Notes: generated by a model from the sequence alone, not told the origin. Positions 20,177 to 31,190 are shown, counted from the stretch's first letter. The stretch is DNA of 64,000 bases from an uncultured Ferrovum sp. (GCA_903909215.1 CAIVUX010000032.1:1-64000); one strand, 5' to 3'. Numbers and translations are program-made.

Positions 20177-20986
20177 TTAGGGGTCTGACCCCCCGGGGGT
20201 CTGACCCCTAATTTGCCTAATTTGACGCTGGCGCTCAAACATCAAAATAGAACCGGCCACAGCAGCATTCAGCGATTCCACTCCTGCCGCCATGGGAATA
20301 CCCACCATCTCGTGAGCGACGGATTGCAGTGCAGGCGAAAGACCGGCCCCTTCATTGCCAATTAAGAATGCCACAACACCGGTTAAATTGGCGTCGCTGT
20401 AAGTCAGCTCAGCCTGCGCTACCGCGGCCAGAATACGGCCCTTATAAACAGCGGCCACCTCCAGCAGGTTAACCCCCTCATGCACGGATAACAAAAATTG
20501 TGCGCCCTGCCCTGCGCGCAAAGTACGCGGTGCCCAAGCATCAACACAACCAGGCGACAGCAGCACTTGGTTTAATCCAGAAGCCACCGCTGAGCGAAGC
20601 AAAGTCCCTAAGTTACCTGGGTCTTGAATGTCTTCTAGCATGAGGCAGGCACCAATGGGTGGTGTTGCTAAGGGGGTGACGGGCGCGTTCACCACAGCCG
20701 CGATACCCGTTGGGGTTGCCACACTCACACATTGGGCAAATACAGCATCTTCCAAAAACAAGGGTTCGATATTTTTAAATTGGGCCAACAACGCCTTAAT
20801 TTCTGGCTTCTGGGCTCCGCTCTGGCTTACCGCCAACGCCACGGGCGCACCATAGGCAGCGCCATAAGCCTGCACCAAGTGAATGCCTTCCAGCACGGAT
20901 TGGCCCAATTTATGCCGATCGCGTGCAGATTGCAGACGCATTAGCAATTTAACCAATGGGTTGCTGCGCGAGGAGATGGTCTTCAC
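20177..20986 (-). CDS. SpoU/TrmH-family RNA 2'-O-methyltransferase with a repeat-encoded C-terminal tail
   Basis: A 269-aa SPOUT methyltransferase for rRNA or tRNA ribose. The N-terminal substrate-binding domain starts [19 protein letters not shown]. The SPOUT knot motifs are [15 protein letters not shown] near 119, [12 protein letters not shown] near 211, and [15 protein letters not shown] near 233. Family members normally end soon after the last motif; here a tail [10 protein letters not shown] is encoded entirely by two GGGGTC(A/T)GACCCC copies. The start overlaps the rnhB stop by 4 nt. The target nucleotide is not readable. Confidence 0.88.
   Translation of the reverse strand: MKTISSRSNPLVKLLMRLQSARDRHKLGQSVLEGIHLVQAYGAAYGAPVALAVSQSGAQKPEIKALLAQFKNIEPLFLEDAVFAQCVSVATPTGIAAVVNAPVTPLATPPIGACLMLEDIQDPGNLGTLLRSAVASGLNQVLLSPGCVDAWAPRTLRAGQGAQFLLSVHEGVNLLEVAAVYKGRILAAVAQAELTYSDANLTGVVAFLIGNEGAGLSPALQSVAHEMVGIPMAAGVESLNAAVAGSILMFERQRQIRQIRGQTPGGSDP
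20180..20208. repeat. Pair of GGGGTC(A/T)GACCCC palindromes in the 3' end of the SpoU gene
   Basis: Two same-orientation copies, 20180-20192 and 20196-20208, separated by CCG. With flanking TTA and TAA the whole stretch is nearly palindromic. On the minus strand it encodes the last residues of the methyltransferase, and the TAA stop directly abuts the repeat. It lies between convergent ppsR and the methyltransferase gene. Confidence 0.95.
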
Positions 20987-21591
20987 AGCGTTGCAGCCAC
21001 GGGGGCGAAGGAGCGGCGGTGCTGAGGGCAGGCCCCATACTGGCGCAGCAGATGCAAATGGACGGGCGTGGGGTAGCCCTTATGGCGACCAAACTCATAC
21101 TGAGGATATTCTTCTGCCAAGCGCACCATCAGTGCGTCCCGTTCTGTCTTGGCCAAGATGGAGGCGGCTTGAATGGCGGCCACACGGTCGTCTCCCGCCA
21201 CCACCGCAACACTGGGAATGCCTACCTCAGGGCAATATAAACCATCCACCCACACAGCATCAGCACGCACAGACAACCCGTTCACAGCACGCTGCATGGC
21301 CAGAAGGGAGGCGCGCAAAATATTCAAATCATCAATTTCCTCAACAGAGGCCCAGGCCACACACCACGCATGCGCCTGCTCCCTAATTTGCAGAGCCAAT
21401 GCATCGCGTCGTTGCGGGCTGAGTTTCTTCGAATCCATCAATCCGACAATCGGTCGCTGGGGGTGCAAGATAACCGCGGCCGCAGAAACCGGGCCCGCGA
21501 TGGGGCCACGTCCGGCCTCATCAACACCGCACAATAAGCCAGTCGGCAATGTTAGCGGATGAGTGCGGCGAATGACCGGGTTAGCGCCCAT
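20983..21591 (-). CDS. rnhB: Ribonuclease HII
   Basis: A 202-aa RNase HII that nicks RNA in RNA-DNA hybrids and single ribonucleotides in DNA. The catalytic acidic residues are visible in GVDEAGRGP (D24, E25) and in the later DALYxx-like segment [20 protein letters not shown] is the substrate/GRG region. The 5' end overlaps lpxB by 11 nt, and lpxB-rnhB is a conserved adjacency in beta- and gammaproteobacteria. The start at ATG 21591 leaves a slightly long N-terminus before [10 protein letters not shown]. Confidence 0.95.
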   Translation of the reverse strand: MGANPVIRRTHPLTLPTGLLCGVDEAGRGPIAGPVSAAAVILHPQRPIVGLMDSKKLSPQRRDALALQIREQAHAWCVAWASVEEIDDLNILRASLLAMQRAVNGLSVRADAVWVDGLYCPEVGIPSVAVVAGDDRVAAIQAASILAKTERDALMVRLAEEYPQYEFGRHKGYPTPVHLHLLRQYGACPQHRRSFAPVAATL

Positions 21592-22720
21592 GAGATAAGG
21601 CTCGCTCTATACCGGCTAGAATGCAAGCCTCAGAGTCCTGATACAGCATACGCTGCACTTCTGCAAAAGCCTCTAACATAGCCGAACGCAACACTGGGTT
21701 AGTCACTACTTCAGCCATTTTAGCGGCTAAAATTTCGGGTGTGGCATCCTCTTGAATCATTTCGGGTACTACGGCGCGGTCTAAAATAATATTAGGTAGC
21801 GCCACAAACTGTGAGGTTTTGCGTCGCCGCACAATCCACGCGGTAAAAGCGGACAGTCGGTAGGTTGCCACCATCGGGCATTTTAATAACGCCGCTTCTA
21901 AGGTGGCAGTGCCTGAGGCCACTAGAGCGGCATCAGCGGCAGCCAGGACATCGTGGGCCTGACCGTGCAAAATTTTAATATTAGAATCACGGCCGCTGCG
22001 ACGAACGGCGCTTTCAAAAACAGCGCGGGTTTGTGCGTTAATTAGGGGCACTAAAAATATCGCATCGTTGAAATATCGTTTCAGTATGCCCGCAGTTTCT
22101 ACAAACAATTGCGCGTGAAACTCCAATTCTGACATGCGGCTGCCCGGCAGCAAGGCAATAACAGGTGCTGCGCGGCCCAATTGTAAACGCTGACGTGCGC
22201 CGGTTTGGCTTATAGGCGCGGCTAGTTGCTGTGCCAGAGGGTGACCAATATCGGTAACCGGAATTCCAGCACGCTCAAATATGGCTTTCTCAAAGGGGAA
22301 CGTGGTGAGTAATTCAGTCACCGCTTCACGAATTTTAGGCAATCTATTGGCGCGCCACGCCCATACGGTGGGCGCCACCATCTGCACGGTGGGGATTCCC
22401 GCCAGTTTAAGATTTTTTTCTAAAGTCAGGTTAAAATCCGGCGCGTCAATCCCTACGAATAAATCAGGTGGATTGCTTAAAAAATACTGAGTGAGTTGAC
22501 GGCGAATAAACAGCAAATGCGGCAAGGAGCGCAACACTTCCCAATAACCGCGTACCGAGAGCGCCTCCATAGGAAATAAAGATTGTGCGCCCAATGCCAT
22601 CATGTGCGGGCCTGCCACGCCTTCGAAAACAGCTTGTGGGTAATGAGCGCGCACGGCGCGGATGAGGTTGGCGCCTAAAGCATCACCCGAGGCTTCCCCC
22701 GCTACTACGCCAATGCGCAT
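21581..22720 (-). CDS. lpxB: Lipid-A-disaccharide synthase
   Basis: A 379-aa GT19 glycosyltransferase that joins UDP-2,3-diacylglucosamine and lipid X to form the lipid A disaccharide at the inner membrane. Motifs: [15 protein letters not shown] at 6-20, [13 protein letters not shown] near 88, [12 protein letters not shown] near 121, LPGSRMSEL near 192, and [10 protein letters not shown] near 265. It lies 2 nt downstream of lpxA in the conserved lpxD-fabZ-lpxA-lpxB order. Confidence 0.97.
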   Translation of the reverse strand: MRIGVVAGEASGDALGANLIRAVRAHYPQAVFEGVAGPHMMALGAQSLFPMEALSVRGYWEVLRSLPHLLFIRRQLTQYFLSNPPDLFVGIDAPDFNLTLEKNLKLAGIPTVQMVAPTVWAWRANRLPKIREAVTELLTTFPFEKAIFERAGIPVTDIGHPLAQQLAAPISQTGARQRLQLGRAAPVIALLPGSRMSELEFHAQLFVETAGILKRYFNDAIFLVPLINAQTRAVFESAVRRSGRDSNIKILHGQAHDVLAAADAALVASGTATLEAALLKCPMVATYRLSAFTAWIVRRRKTSQFVALPNIILDRAVVPEMIQEDATPEILAAKMAEVVTNPVLRSAMLEAFAEVQRMLYQDSEACILAGIERALSHGR

Positions 22721-22722
22721 GA

Positions 22723-23493
22723 TTAACGCATAATGCCGCGTTGAGAACCGGAGAGAAAATCAAGCAAGATCTGTACGCACGGAAATTCAGCGGCAATCAA
22801 GGCGATCTCTTGGCGCGCATCCTCCAGGCTGAGTCCTGAGCGATACAGCTTACGGTAGGCTTGCTTAATGGCGGCAATATCTTGTGGGGGAAGCCCTCGT
22901 CGTTTCAGGCCTTCACTATTGATGCCATACGGGGTGGTAGGGTTACCCGCCACGGTGACATAAGGCGGCACATCTTGCGTGACAACTGCCGAGATACCAA
23001 TAAAGCTATGTTCTCCCACGCGACAGAATTGATGCACGCCCGAGAAGCCGCCCATGATCGCCCAATCGCCCACAGTGGCATGGCCGGCTAGGCTGGCGTT
23101 ATTGGCAAAAATGGTGTCGTTGCCCACTTGGCAATCATGTGCCAGATGCACGTACGCCATCATCCAGTTTCTGTGCCCCAAGCGCGTCACACCCGTATCT
23201 TCTACGGTGCCAATATTGAAGGTGCAGAATTCACGAATGGTGTTGTCATTGCCAATTTCAAGGGCGGTATCTTGGCCACGATATTTTTTATCTTGCGGCT
23301 CGCCGCCCAACGCACAAAAAGAAAATATCCGATTGCCCTGACCAATGGTGGTGCGGCCTGAAATGCATACGTGATTAGCAATGGTGGTGCCGGCACCCAC
23401 GCGCACATGCTCACCAATCATACTATAGGCTCCCACGCTAACATCGGGTGCTAGCACAGCGCCGGGATGGATAATGGCAGTAGCGTGAATCAT
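22723..23493 (-). CDS. lpxA: UDP-N-acetylglucosamine acyltransferase
   Basis: A 256-aa left-handed beta-helix acyltransferase for the first step of lipid A synthesis. The hexapeptide repeats run from about residue 2 to 185; the catalytic-His region is visible in ASLAGHATVGDW. A C-terminal helical part follows (ending QRGIMR). I start at ATG 23493, which overlaps the fabZ TGA as ATGA; an upstream start would add eight atypical residues inside fabZ. Confidence 0.96.
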   Translation of the reverse strand: MIHATAIIHPGAVLAPDVSVGAYSMIGEHVRVGAGTTIANHVCISGRTTIGQGNRIFSFCALGGEPQDKKYRGQDTALEIGNDNTIREFCTFNIGTVEDTGVTRLGHRNWMMAYVHLAHDCQVGNDTIFANNASLAGHATVGDWAIMGGFSGVHQFCRVGEHSFIGISAVVTQDVPPYVTVAGNPTTPYGINSEGLKRRGLPPQDIAAIKQAYRKLYRSGLSLEDARQEIALIAAEFPCVQILLDFLSGSQRGIMR

Positions 23494-23939
23494 TCGTCGA
23501 TGGCTTTTTCCGTGCACAGCAAGACGGCTTCAGCGGCTCGTTTGCCGTTTACAGTAGCAAAAGTTTCGTATTTCCAAATCCGCGAAGACTGGCGCAGCAA
23601 CTTTGCTTCTAGTATCAGTTGGTCTCCTGGAAATACCGGGTTTCTAAAGCGCGCTTTATCAATACCGATAAAATAAGTAACCACATGACCACGAGGTTCT
23701 ATATTTTCAGTTTTAAAAGTAAGGAGTGCAGCGGCCTGTGCCATGGCTTCAATAATCAGCACGCCCGGCATGACGGGATGCCCAGGGAAATGCCCCTGAA
23801 AGAATTCTTCATTCATGGTGACGTTTTTGATAGCTTTAATGGTGTCGCCTGGCGTGTAATCCAATACGCGGTCTACCAACAAAAAAGGATACCGATGTGG
23901 CAGGTATCGCATAATTTCATTAATGTTCATTTCAGCCAT
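23490..23939 (-). CDS. fabZ: (3R)-hydroxyacyl-ACP dehydratase FabZ
   Basis: A 149-aa hot-dog-fold dehydratase of fatty acid elongation. The family core LPHRYPFLLVDRVLDY is at 14-29, and the catalytic His is in GHFPGHPVMPGVLIIEA (about 53-69). I chose ATG 23939, which has AAGGGG five bases upstream; ATG 23930 (overlapping the lpxD stop as ATGA) is an alternative. It competes with LpxA for hydroxyacyl-ACP, and both are in the same operon. Confidence 0.96.
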   Translation of the reverse strand: MAEMNINEIMRYLPHRYPFLLVDRVLDYTPGDTIKAIKNVTMNEEFFQGHFPGHPVMPGVLIIEAMAQAAALLTFKTENIEPRGHVVTYFIGIDKARFRNPVFPGDQLILEAKLLRQSSRIWKYETFATVNGKRAAEAVLLCTEKAIDE

Positions 23940-24982
23940 GGTGTCCCCTTCTTAATTTTTTTTAGGTCTTGTTCTACGATCTTGAGCCTCTTTAGCCATT
24001 CAGGCAAGGCACGTAAATGTGCCAAGGTGGTTAACCAACTGCGATGGGGTTCGCTGGGTATGGATGAGGTGTATATACCGGGCTGGGTAATTGATTTGGT
24101 AATCAGAGAGAACCCCGACACAGTGACTCCGTCACAGAGCTCCACATGTCCCACAATGCCTACTCCACCGCCAATGCGGCAATGGCGGCCAATCTTTGTA
24201 CTGCCCGACAGACCCGCACAACCCGCAATAACCGTATGGGCTCCAATACGGCAATTATGCGCAATCTGAATTTGATTATCGAGCTTAACGCCGTCTTCAA
24301 CAACCGTATCCTCAATGGTGCCGCGATCAATGGTGGTATTGGCACCAATTTCAACGTCGCATCCAATCACCACGCGCCCCACTTGCGGAATCTTAACCCA
24401 AGCCCCTTGGTCCCAAGCCATGCCAAACCCATCCGCGCCAATCACGACCCCTGAGTGCACGATAGATCGCTCACCTAATTGGCATTCGGCGTAAACAGTA
24501 ACGCGCGGGTAGAGTAATGAGTCTGCACCCACGGAAACGTTGTCAGCCAGCGTGGTGCCCGCGCCAATCACCACCCGCTCACCCAGCATAACCCCTTCTT
24601 CGAGCACCACGTTCGGGCCGATCTGCGCGCTAGCGGGGATATGCACGGAAGGATGGATAACGGCCGTGGCATGCACGCCTGGTGTGGCAATAGACTGCGG
24701 GTAAAGCGCTTGGGCAATGCGGGCATAACTGGCGTAGGGGTTAAGCGAAATGATGCGCGGTAATGACGTGGCGTCACGATCTACAGGGGCCAAAATAACG
24801 GCTGCGGCACGTGTGGACTTCAGTCGGTCCCGATAGAGTGTGTTGGTGAGAAAAGCAATGTCGGTTGGGCCCGCCCCGTCCAAGGTGCCCACTCCTTGAA
24901 TGGTGATGGCATCGTCGCCCACAACCTCACCGCCACAGCAGCGAGCAAGGTCACGTAAAGAATGGGGTTTGATGGCTTCCAA
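23927..24982 (-). CDS. lpxD: UDP-3-O-acylglucosamine N-acyltransferase
   Basis: A 351-aa acyltransferase for the third step of lipid A synthesis. The N-terminal uridine-binding domain (about 1-100) precedes hexapeptide repeats (about 105-290), with the catalytic-His region QIAHNCRIGAHTVIAG near 238. It lies 15 nt below skp in the conserved bamA-skp-lpxD-fabZ-lpxA-lpxB order. Its last codons overlap the fabZ start. Confidence 0.97.
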   Translation of the reverse strand: MEAIKPHSLRDLARCCGGEVVGDDAITIQGVGTLDGAGPTDIAFLTNTLYRDRLKSTRAAAVILAPVDRDATSLPRIISLNPYASYARIAQALYPQSIATPGVHATAVIHPSVHIPASAQIGPNVVLEEGVMLGERVVIGAGTTLADNVSVGADSLLYPRVTVYAECQLGERSIVHSGVVIGADGFGMAWDQGAWVKIPQVGRVVIGCDVEIGANTTIDRGTIEDTVVEDGVKLDNQIQIAHNCRIGAHTVIAGCAGLSGSTKIGRHCRIGGGVGIVGHVELCDGVTVSGFSLITKSITQPGIYTSSIPSEPHRSWLTTLAHLRALPEWLKRLKIVEQDLKKIKKGTPWLK

Positions 24983-24997
24983 TCAAGGGGTAGGGGG

Positions 24998-25495
24998 TTA
25001 CTTGTCGGCCAATGCCTTCAAGACCCTTTCCGTAATATCGATTTTGGGACTGGCATATATCGCGTCAGAAACGATTAAGTCATATTTTTCGGCTTCGGCC
25101 ATTTCTTTAATTACTTTATTGGCGCGCTCTTGAATGCTGGCCAATTCTTCGTTGCGACGGGAGTTGAGGTCTTCGCGGAACTCACGCTGCATGCGCTGGA
25201 AGTCGCGATTCAAGTTGGCCAAATCGCGCTCCTTGCGGGTGCGGTCGGCCTCACTCATGGTCATGCCGTCTTTATCTAATTGAGCCTGTAAGTCACGGGT
25301 TTGTTTACCCAGCTTCTGTATCTCACCATCACGCTGAGCAAATTCTTTTTCCAGCTTTTTGGTGGCTTTCTGGGCCGGACCTGCTTCACGGAAAATGCGT
25401 TCGATATTAATCCAACCCACTTTCAGATCACCCGCCATGGCAGGGAATAACGCCAAAATTAGCGCTAGGGAAATAAATAGTTTTAAAATTTTCAT
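24998..25495 (-). CDS. skp: Periplasmic chaperone Skp/OmpH
   Basis: A 165-aa periplasmic chaperone that holds unfolded outer-membrane proteins for BamA. The signal peptide MKILKLFISLALILALFPAMA is followed by mature GDLKVGWINIERIF. The middle (about 45-125) is a long charged coiled coil, the 'tentacle', and the C-terminus returns to the body (YDLIVSDAIYASPKIDIT). I start at ATG 25495 so that the signal peptide begins correctly; the frame opens 12 nt earlier. Confidence 0.94.
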   Translation of the reverse strand: MKILKLFISLALILALFPAMAGDLKVGWINIERIFREAGPAQKATKKLEKEFAQRDGEIQKLGKQTRDLQAQLDKDGMTMSEADRTRKERDLANLNRDFQRMQREFREDLNSRRNEELASIQERANKVIKEMAEAEKYDLIVSDAIYASPKIDITERVLKALADK

Positions 25496-25507
25496 GACCA
25501 TACTCAC

Positions 25508-27799
25508 TTAAAAAGTAGTGCCCATCTGGAACTGCAGGCGTTCAATATTATCCAAAGGTTGAGCATGCAGGGGAACCGCGTAACTAAAGGTCAGTGGGCC
25601 CATAGGAGAGTACCAAGATAACCCAACGCCCGCTGAGTAACGCAGTAAGCCTAAGCTAAAGCCACCCCCATTACCATATACATTACCGGCATCAATAAAA
25701 GTACTCAAGCGAAAAGATTTGTCGTTTTTAAGGCCTGGCATAGGAAACAGTGCTTCCATACTGCCGGTAATCATTTCGGTACCGCCCAAATTAAGAGTGT
25801 TGCCCACAATAGTCTGAGTGTGAGGTCCTAGGCTACTGGTGTAATAACCGCGCACCGAACCCACGCCGCCGGCAAAGAAGTTTTTAAAGAATGGCAAAGG
25901 CATGCCACCGTAACCATGCCCGTAACCCAGTTGCCCAGAAAAAGACAGTGAAATGTCGTAGCCTATTGGGGTTAGTAATTGCTCGTTGACAGTGGCGCGA
26001 TAATATTTAAGATCGCCGCCGGGCAAACCGGCTTCAAGACTGTAGCGCTGATTCAAACCTTTGGTGGGGTAGAGAATGCTGTCACGGCTATCGCGAGAAA
26101 ACCCCACGTCCGCTTTTAAGGTTTTGGCCACATCGCCAAACTGATTCACAAAATCTAGGTATTGAATGGGACTGTTGCTGATCACGGTAACGGCTGTAGA
26201 TTCATACCCCATACCAAAAGAATAGGCGTTGGTTTCGCTCAAGGGAACGCTTAAATGTATGTCTCCACCGATGGTGCGTGTCATGTAGGGGCTAACGCCG
26301 GTTAGCGAGGTGGTGTTGATGGTACGGTCATACACGCTCCAGGAGCGGCCAATACCGTCTTCTGTCCAATAGGGGTTGAAATACGTTAGCGCATAAGTGC
26401 GCGAAATACTGCCAGAATTCACACTCAAGGTGAGCGAATTGCCGCTCCCAAACAAATTATTTTGACTAATGCTGGTGCTCAGCACCACTTTTTCAGCAGA
26501 GGAGTAACCGGCCCCCAATTGGATGGATCCCGTTTGCCGCTCTACAACCGTGAAATTAACATCCACTTGGTCGGTGGTGCCAGGCACGGGTGGGCTATCT
26601 ACGGTTACATCAGAGAAGAAACCCAAACGATTAATCCGCTCTTTGGATCGATTAACCAATTCAATTGAATACCAACCCCCTTCCATTTGACGAACTTCAC
26701 GGCGAATCACTTCATCGCGCGTGCGGGCATTGCCGAATATATTGATGTGGCGCACATACACACGCCGACCCGGATCTACCACAAAAGTGAAGGCCGCCGT
26801 ACGCCCCTCTTTGTTAATATCAGGATTGGCATTGATGTTGGCAAAAGAATAACCCTCGTTACCCAAGCGGTCTGAAATAGCTTTGGTGGAATTGGTTACT
26901 TTTTCACGAGAGAAGGTGTCACCGGATTTCAATGTCACCAGTTTTTTAAGGTCATCCTCGGGCACGATAAATTGACCGGCCAACTTTACATCAGACACTT
27001 TATATTGCTGACCTTCCACCACATTAACGGTGATGTAGATGTCTTGCTTGTCCGGCGTAATGGACACTTGAGTCGAATCTACAGCAAATTCTAAATAGCC
27101 ATGATTCTGATAGTAGGCACGCACGGTTTCTAAATCGCCTGAAAGTTTTTGCTTAGAGTATTGATCGTTTTTGGTGTACCAAGTAAACCAATTGGAAGTC
27201 GTGAGTTGCAGTTGATCTAACAACGTCTTCTCTTTAAATACCGTGGCGCCCACAATATTAATTTCCTTGATACGGGCCACCTCTCCTTCTGAGATGTTAA
27301 ATGTGAGGGCGACTCGATTACGCTCCATGGGGGTAACGGTGGTCGTGACCTGTGCTGAATAGCGCCCTTTGCTCAGATACTGTCGCTTGAGTTCTTTCTC
27401 GGCTTTATCCAAGAGTGATTTATCGTAAATACGTGCTTCCGCCAAGCCAATGGATTTAAGCGCTTCAGTTAACTGTTCTTTGTTAAATTCTTTGGCGCCA
27501 TTAATATCGATTTTGGATATGGCGGGGCGTTCTTGCACAATCACCACCAATACCTCGTGATCCGACTCCAAACGCACATCAGAAAAAAAGCCGGTGTCAT
27601 ACAGCGATTTAAGCGCTGCCGAGGCCTTCTCATCCGTAACGGCATCACCCACCTTGAGCGGCAAGTAACTAAAGATGGTTCCTGCCTCAATGCGCTGCGC
27701 ACCTTCCACCCGAATATCCCGAATGGTAAAAGGAGAAAGGGCCAGTGCGGCGGTACTGAGCAGAAGGAGTCCAGCAGCTATAAATGCGCGAATGGTCAT
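25508..27799 (-). CDS. bamA: Outer membrane protein assembly factor BamA
   Basis: The 763-aa central subunit of the BAM complex. The signal peptide (about 1-20) is followed by five POTRA domains (about 22-420, first one FTIRDIRVEGAQRIEAGTIF), then a 16-stranded Omp85 barrel. The lid-lock region FFAGGVGSVRGYYTSSLG carries the conserved VRGY/F motif near 650. The last residue is Phe, the usual C-terminal signal for barrel insertion. Followed at once by skp, its substrate-delivery chaperone. Confidence 0.98.
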   Translation of the reverse strand: MTIRAFIAAGLLLLSTAALALSPFTIRDIRVEGAQRIEAGTIFSYLPLKVGDAVTDEKASAALKSLYDTGFFSDVRLESDHEVLVVIVQERPAISKIDINGAKEFNKEQLTEALKSIGLAEARIYDKSLLDKAEKELKRQYLSKGRYSAQVTTTVTPMERNRVALTFNISEGEVARIKEINIVGATVFKEKTLLDQLQLTTSNWFTWYTKNDQYSKQKLSGDLETVRAYYQNHGYLEFAVDSTQVSITPDKQDIYITVNVVEGQQYKVSDVKLAGQFIVPEDDLKKLVTLKSGDTFSREKVTNSTKAISDRLGNEGYSFANINANPDINKEGRTAAFTFVVDPGRRVYVRHINIFGNARTRDEVIRREVRQMEGGWYSIELVNRSKERINRLGFFSDVTVDSPPVPGTTDQVDVNFTVVERQTGSIQLGAGYSSAEKVVLSTSISQNNLFGSGNSLTLSVNSGSISRTYALTYFNPYWTEDGIGRSWSVYDRTINTTSLTGVSPYMTRTIGGDIHLSVPLSETNAYSFGMGYESTAVTVISNSPIQYLDFVNQFGDVAKTLKADVGFSRDSRDSILYPTKGLNQRYSLEAGLPGGDLKYYRATVNEQLLTPIGYDISLSFSGQLGYGHGYGGMPLPFFKNFFAGGVGSVRGYYTSSLGPHTQTIVGNTLNLGGTEMITGSMEALFPMPGLKNDKSFRLSTFIDAGNVYGNGGGFSLGLLRYSAGVGLSWYSPMGPLTFSYAVPLHAQPLDNIERLQFQMGTTF

Positions 27800-27806
27800 G
27801 GGCCCG

Positions 27807-29186
27807 TCAATTGGTTATCAGTCGGTGTATATCGTTATAAAGCGCAAAACCCATTAGTGCAGTGAGCAACATCAAACCGATCCGTTGCGTGACTGCCATT
27901 ACCTGATCAGAAACGGGGCTGCCTTTGATAAATTCCACAACATAATACATCAAATACCCCCCATCCAATAAGGGAACCGGCAGCAAATTAAGCGCACCCA
28001 AGCTAATACTGATCAAAGCCAAGAAGGAAAGATAGGGAATTAGGCCCATTTTGGCACTTTGGCCCGCATAACTGGCAATCTGCACCGGGCCTCCTACGTT
28101 TTTCCAAGAAGCCTGCCCCACCACCATCATGCCAAAGGTTTTGAAGGTAAGTCGGGTCATTTTCCAGGTTTGCTGCCCGCCTTCCATTAATGCACCCCAC
28201 AGACCATAGTGCACCGTAGTGCCCAAACGCGCCTCAAGGGTTGGGTCAATTTCTGGAGCGGCACCAATCCTGCCCACGGTTTTGCCATTTTCTCCAGTAT
28301 AAAGCTCGGGGGTTAGATTCAACTCACGCTGTACCCCATCATGGCTTACTTGAACGCGTAAGGCTTGGTTGGGGTGGCTGTGGACCGTCCGCACAAAATC
28401 TTGCCATGACGCCAAGGGGGCGCCCTCCACAGACATCACGCGGTCTCCTGCGCGCAGACCTGCTCGTGTCGCCGGAGAATCGGGTAGCACACGACCCACC
28501 TGGGGGGCTATGGGGAAATCCCATGGAACAAGGCCAATTCGCTCGGTTATGGGATTTTCACCGTCACCACTATCCAATGAGGATAGGTCTAGAGTATGGA
28601 CAATCAGATGATTGTTGAGGTCGATGGCTTCTACCGTAATCCGCTCATGGCTGAGCAGCGCATCAACCAGGTGTAATTGCAATTCGCTCCAATTGCGCAC
28701 CTCATGCCCAGAAAAGCGAACGATTAACTCGCCCGACTGAAAACCAGACTGTGCGGCAATGGTTTCTGCTGCAGGCGCGTTCACATAAGGTTTAAGCCCT
28801 GGTATGCCATTTAGATAAAGCCCCCAGTACAGCAGCAACGCCAAAATAAAATTGGCCAACGGGCCGGCACTGACAATAGCCACACGCTTGGCCAATGATT
28901 GTTGATCAAAGGCGCGGTGTAATTCATCAGCCGCCACAGGCGCTTCGCGTTGATCAAGCATTTTGACGTAACCACCCAAGGGAAAAGCGGCAATCACAAA
29001 CTCCGTTTGATCGGCACCAAGGCGTTTGGTCCATAAGGGTTTGCCAAAACCCACAGAAAAACGCAGCACCTTCACGCCCACACGTCGTGCTACCCAAAAA
29101 TGTCCCCACTCATGCACCACGATAAGGAGCAATAGGGCCCCTAAAAACGCCAACAACGTTTGCATGCTGCCACCCACTCCACTCAT
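27807..29186 (-). CDS. rseP: Site-2 protease RseP
   Basis: A 459-aa intramembrane zinc metalloprotease that cleaves the anti-sigma factor RseA in the envelope stress response. The zinc motif HEWGH is at 25-29, two PDZ domains lie in the periplasmic middle, and the second active-site motif [11 protein letters not shown] is near 400-410. ATG 29186 has AAGGAG seven bases upstream and overlaps the dxr stop as ATGA; ATG 29165 is a possible shorter start. The neighbouring outer-membrane assembly genes fit a sigma-E role. Confidence 0.95.
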   Translation of the reverse strand: MSGVGGSMQTLLAFLGALLLLIVVHEWGHFWVARRVGVKVLRFSVGFGKPLWTKRLGADQTEFVIAAFPLGGYVKMLDQREAPVAADELHRAFDQQSLAKRVAIVSAGPLANFILALLLYWGLYLNGIPGLKPYVNAPAAETIAAQSGFQSGELIVRFSGHEVRNWSELQLHLVDALLSHERITVEAIDLNNHLIVHTLDLSSLDSGDGENPITERIGLVPWDFPIAPQVGRVLPDSPATRAGLRAGDRVMSVEGAPLASWQDFVRTVHSHPNQALRVQVSHDGVQRELNLTPELYTGENGKTVGRIGAAPEIDPTLEARLGTTVHYGLWGALMEGGQQTWKMTRLTFKTFGMMVVGQASWKNVGGPVQIASYAGQSAKMGLIPYLSFLALISISLGALNLLPVPLLDGGYLMYYVVEFIKGSPVSDQVMAVTQRIGLMLLTALMGFALYNDIHRLITN

Positions 29187-30361
29187 CTTCCCACTCCTTC
29201 GATAACACTGCGCGCGATAATACGACTATGAGCATCGGCCGCTAATACAGCCGCTAGCGTAGCACCCTCTTCCACGAAGACGGCATCCATCACCGCCTCA
29301 ATCACGCGCGGAATCTGATCAAAACGCAACTCGCCCCCAAGGAAGGCGGCCACTGCTATTTCGTTGGCTGCATTTAATATGGCCGGTGCTGTTCCGCCTT
29401 CGCTAATGGCACGCCGAGCCAGGGTCACGCAGGGGAAACGTGTTGAGTCTAGGGCCTTAAAATGCAACGAACCCACAGCAGCCAAATCCAATGCGGGCAC
29501 ACCGGACTCGATGCGCTCGGGATACGCCAACGCATGGGCAATCGGGGTGCGCATATCGGGGCAACCCAATTGCGCAATCACCGAACCATCTGCATAGGCC
29601 ACCATAGAATGAATAATACTTTGCGGATGAATCACAATATCAATTTGTGCAGGGGCAGCATTAAACAACCAACAGGCTTCAATTAATTCAAGCCCCTTAT
29701 TCATCATGGTGGCTGAATCCACCGAAATTTTTCGTCCCATTACCCAATTGGGATGTTTGCACGCTTCGTCTGCTGTCACGAGCGCCAAATCTGACAAGGG
29801 TCGGTTTAAGAAGGGTCCGCCAGAGGCTGTTAGGGTAATTTTTTTAACGCCCAACGCGTGCAACCCTGCGCTCTGCTCGCGCGGCAGCGATTGGAATACG
29901 GCGTTATGTTCGCTGTCCACTGGCAATAATACAGCGCCACTGGTTTTGATGGCGTCCATCAAAATGGCGCCGGCAATTACCAAAGCCTCTTTATTGGCCA
30001 ATAAAATGCGTTTGCCCGCAAGTGCCGCCGCCAAGGTAGACGCTAATCCTGCAGCCCCCACAATGGCCGCCATGACCACATCCACATCCGGGTGACGCGC
30101 CATAGCTTCTAACGCCTCCGGTCCCCACAACACTTCGGTGGCACTTGTTAGACCGATACGCAATTCAACGGCCGCAGCCTCACTGCCCACCACGGCAAAA
30201 TGAGGTTGAAAGCGCTGGCATTGTTCGCGCAAACGCGCCACATTGCCATGTGCCGTGAGTGCAAATATGCGATAACGGTCAGGGTGCAACGCCACTACTT
30301 CCAGGGTGTTGCAACCGATGGCGCCGGTGGCGCCCAAAATAGCCAGGTTTTGTATGCTCAT
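29183..30361 (-). CDS. dxr: 1-deoxy-D-xylulose-5-phosphate reductoisomerase
   Basis: A 392-aa NADPH enzyme of the MEP isoprenoid pathway, forming 2-C-methyl-erythritol-4-phosphate. The NADPH motif is [14 protein letters not shown] (9-22), with [11 protein letters not shown] near 120, the metal/substrate motif [11 protein letters not shown] near 146, and [17 protein letters not shown] near 222. The ATG overlaps the cdsA stop. UppS two genes upstream uses isoprenoid precursors from this route. Confidence 0.97.
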   Translation of the reverse strand: MSIQNLAILGATGAIGCNTLEVVALHPDRYRIFALTAHGNVARLREQCQRFQPHFAVVGSEAAAVELRIGLTSATEVLWGPEALEAMARHPDVDVVMAAIVGAAGLASTLAAALAGKRILLANKEALVIAGAILMDAIKTSGAVLLPVDSEHNAVFQSLPREQSAGLHALGVKKITLTASGGPFLNRPLSDLALVTADEACKHPNWVMGRKISVDSATMMNKGLELIEACWLFNAAPAQIDIVIHPQSIIHSMVAYADGSVIAQLGCPDMRTPIAHALAYPERIESGVPALDLAAVGSLHFKALDSTRFPCVTLARRAISEGGTAPAILNAANEIAVAAFLGGELRFDQIPRVIEAVMDAVFVEEGATLAAVLAADAHSRIIARSVIEGVGR

Positions 30362-31185
30362 GCGCTCACTCGCATCAATAGTGCGGCAGCCAGTGGTAGG
30401 GTGGCCGTGAGCGCATCAATGCGGTCCAAAACTCCGCCATGCCCGGGTAATAAATGTCCGCTATCTTTGGCATCGGCGCAGCGTTTAATCCACGACTCAA
30501 ACAGATCGCCCTCAATGCCCAGCACCGCTATCAGCAAAACCCATGGCACAAAAGCCCAGCCACTGGCCTGCATCGCCAGCATCAATACATGGTTATCGTG
30601 TGCAACGCTCACCATCAACCATACGGCGTACATCGCCACCGCTACAAGCGCCCCCACCACGCCTTCCCATGTTTTACCAGGACTAATGGTGGGCGCTAAT
30701 TTATGACGACCAAAAGCACGTCCAGTAAAATAGGCGGCGCTGTCGGAGAGAAAAATAACACTCAGCACAGCCAGCAATACCCAAGGACCCAAGGAACGCA
30801 ACTGAATTAGGGCAAACCCTGTGGGGATAATGAGCACCCAGCCACATAATGCCAAACGCGACGCGCGCTCCACGCGCCACTGACGCGCCAGCCACAGGGG
30901 GGCTAGCAATAACCAAAATAGCGCGGACATCACAAAAAGCACCATTAAGGTGGCTTGCACATTAGGCTGCATGAAAGTAAATAACGACACCGCCAATGCG
31001 GCCGTGGTGAACACATAAAACACGCGAGAGACACCAGGAAATTTCGCCAAACCCGCCCATTCCCAACTGGCCACCAGCCCTACCATCAACACCAACAACG
31101 TCCACAGCCATTCAGGCGCCCAAAATAGGGCCGCCCCCAATGCCAACAACAACACCAATGCGGTTATTAAGCGGGTACGCAGCAT
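30358..31185 (-). CDS. cdsA: Phosphatidate cytidylyltransferase
   Basis: A 275-aa inner-membrane enzyme making CDP-diacylglycerol. It has about eight hydrophobic helices and the C-terminal CdsA signature: [19 protein letters not shown] near 148, [11 protein letters not shown] near 168, and [18 protein letters not shown] near 225. It lies 5 nt below uppS, the standard order. Confidence 0.96.
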   Translation of the reverse strand: MLRTRLITALVLLLALGAALFWAPEWLWTLLVLMVGLVASWEWAGLAKFPGVSRVFYVFTTAALAVSLFTFMQPNVQATLMVLFVMSALFWLLLAPLWLARQWRVERASRLALCGWVLIIPTGFALIQLRSLGPWVLLAVLSVIFLSDSAAYFTGRAFGRHKLAPTISPGKTWEGVVGALVAVAMYAVWLMVSVAHDNHVLMLAMQASGWAFVPWVLLIAVLGIEGDLFESWIKRCADAKDSGHLLPGHGGVLDRIDALTATLPLAAALLMRVSA

Positions 31186-31190
31186 AATGG

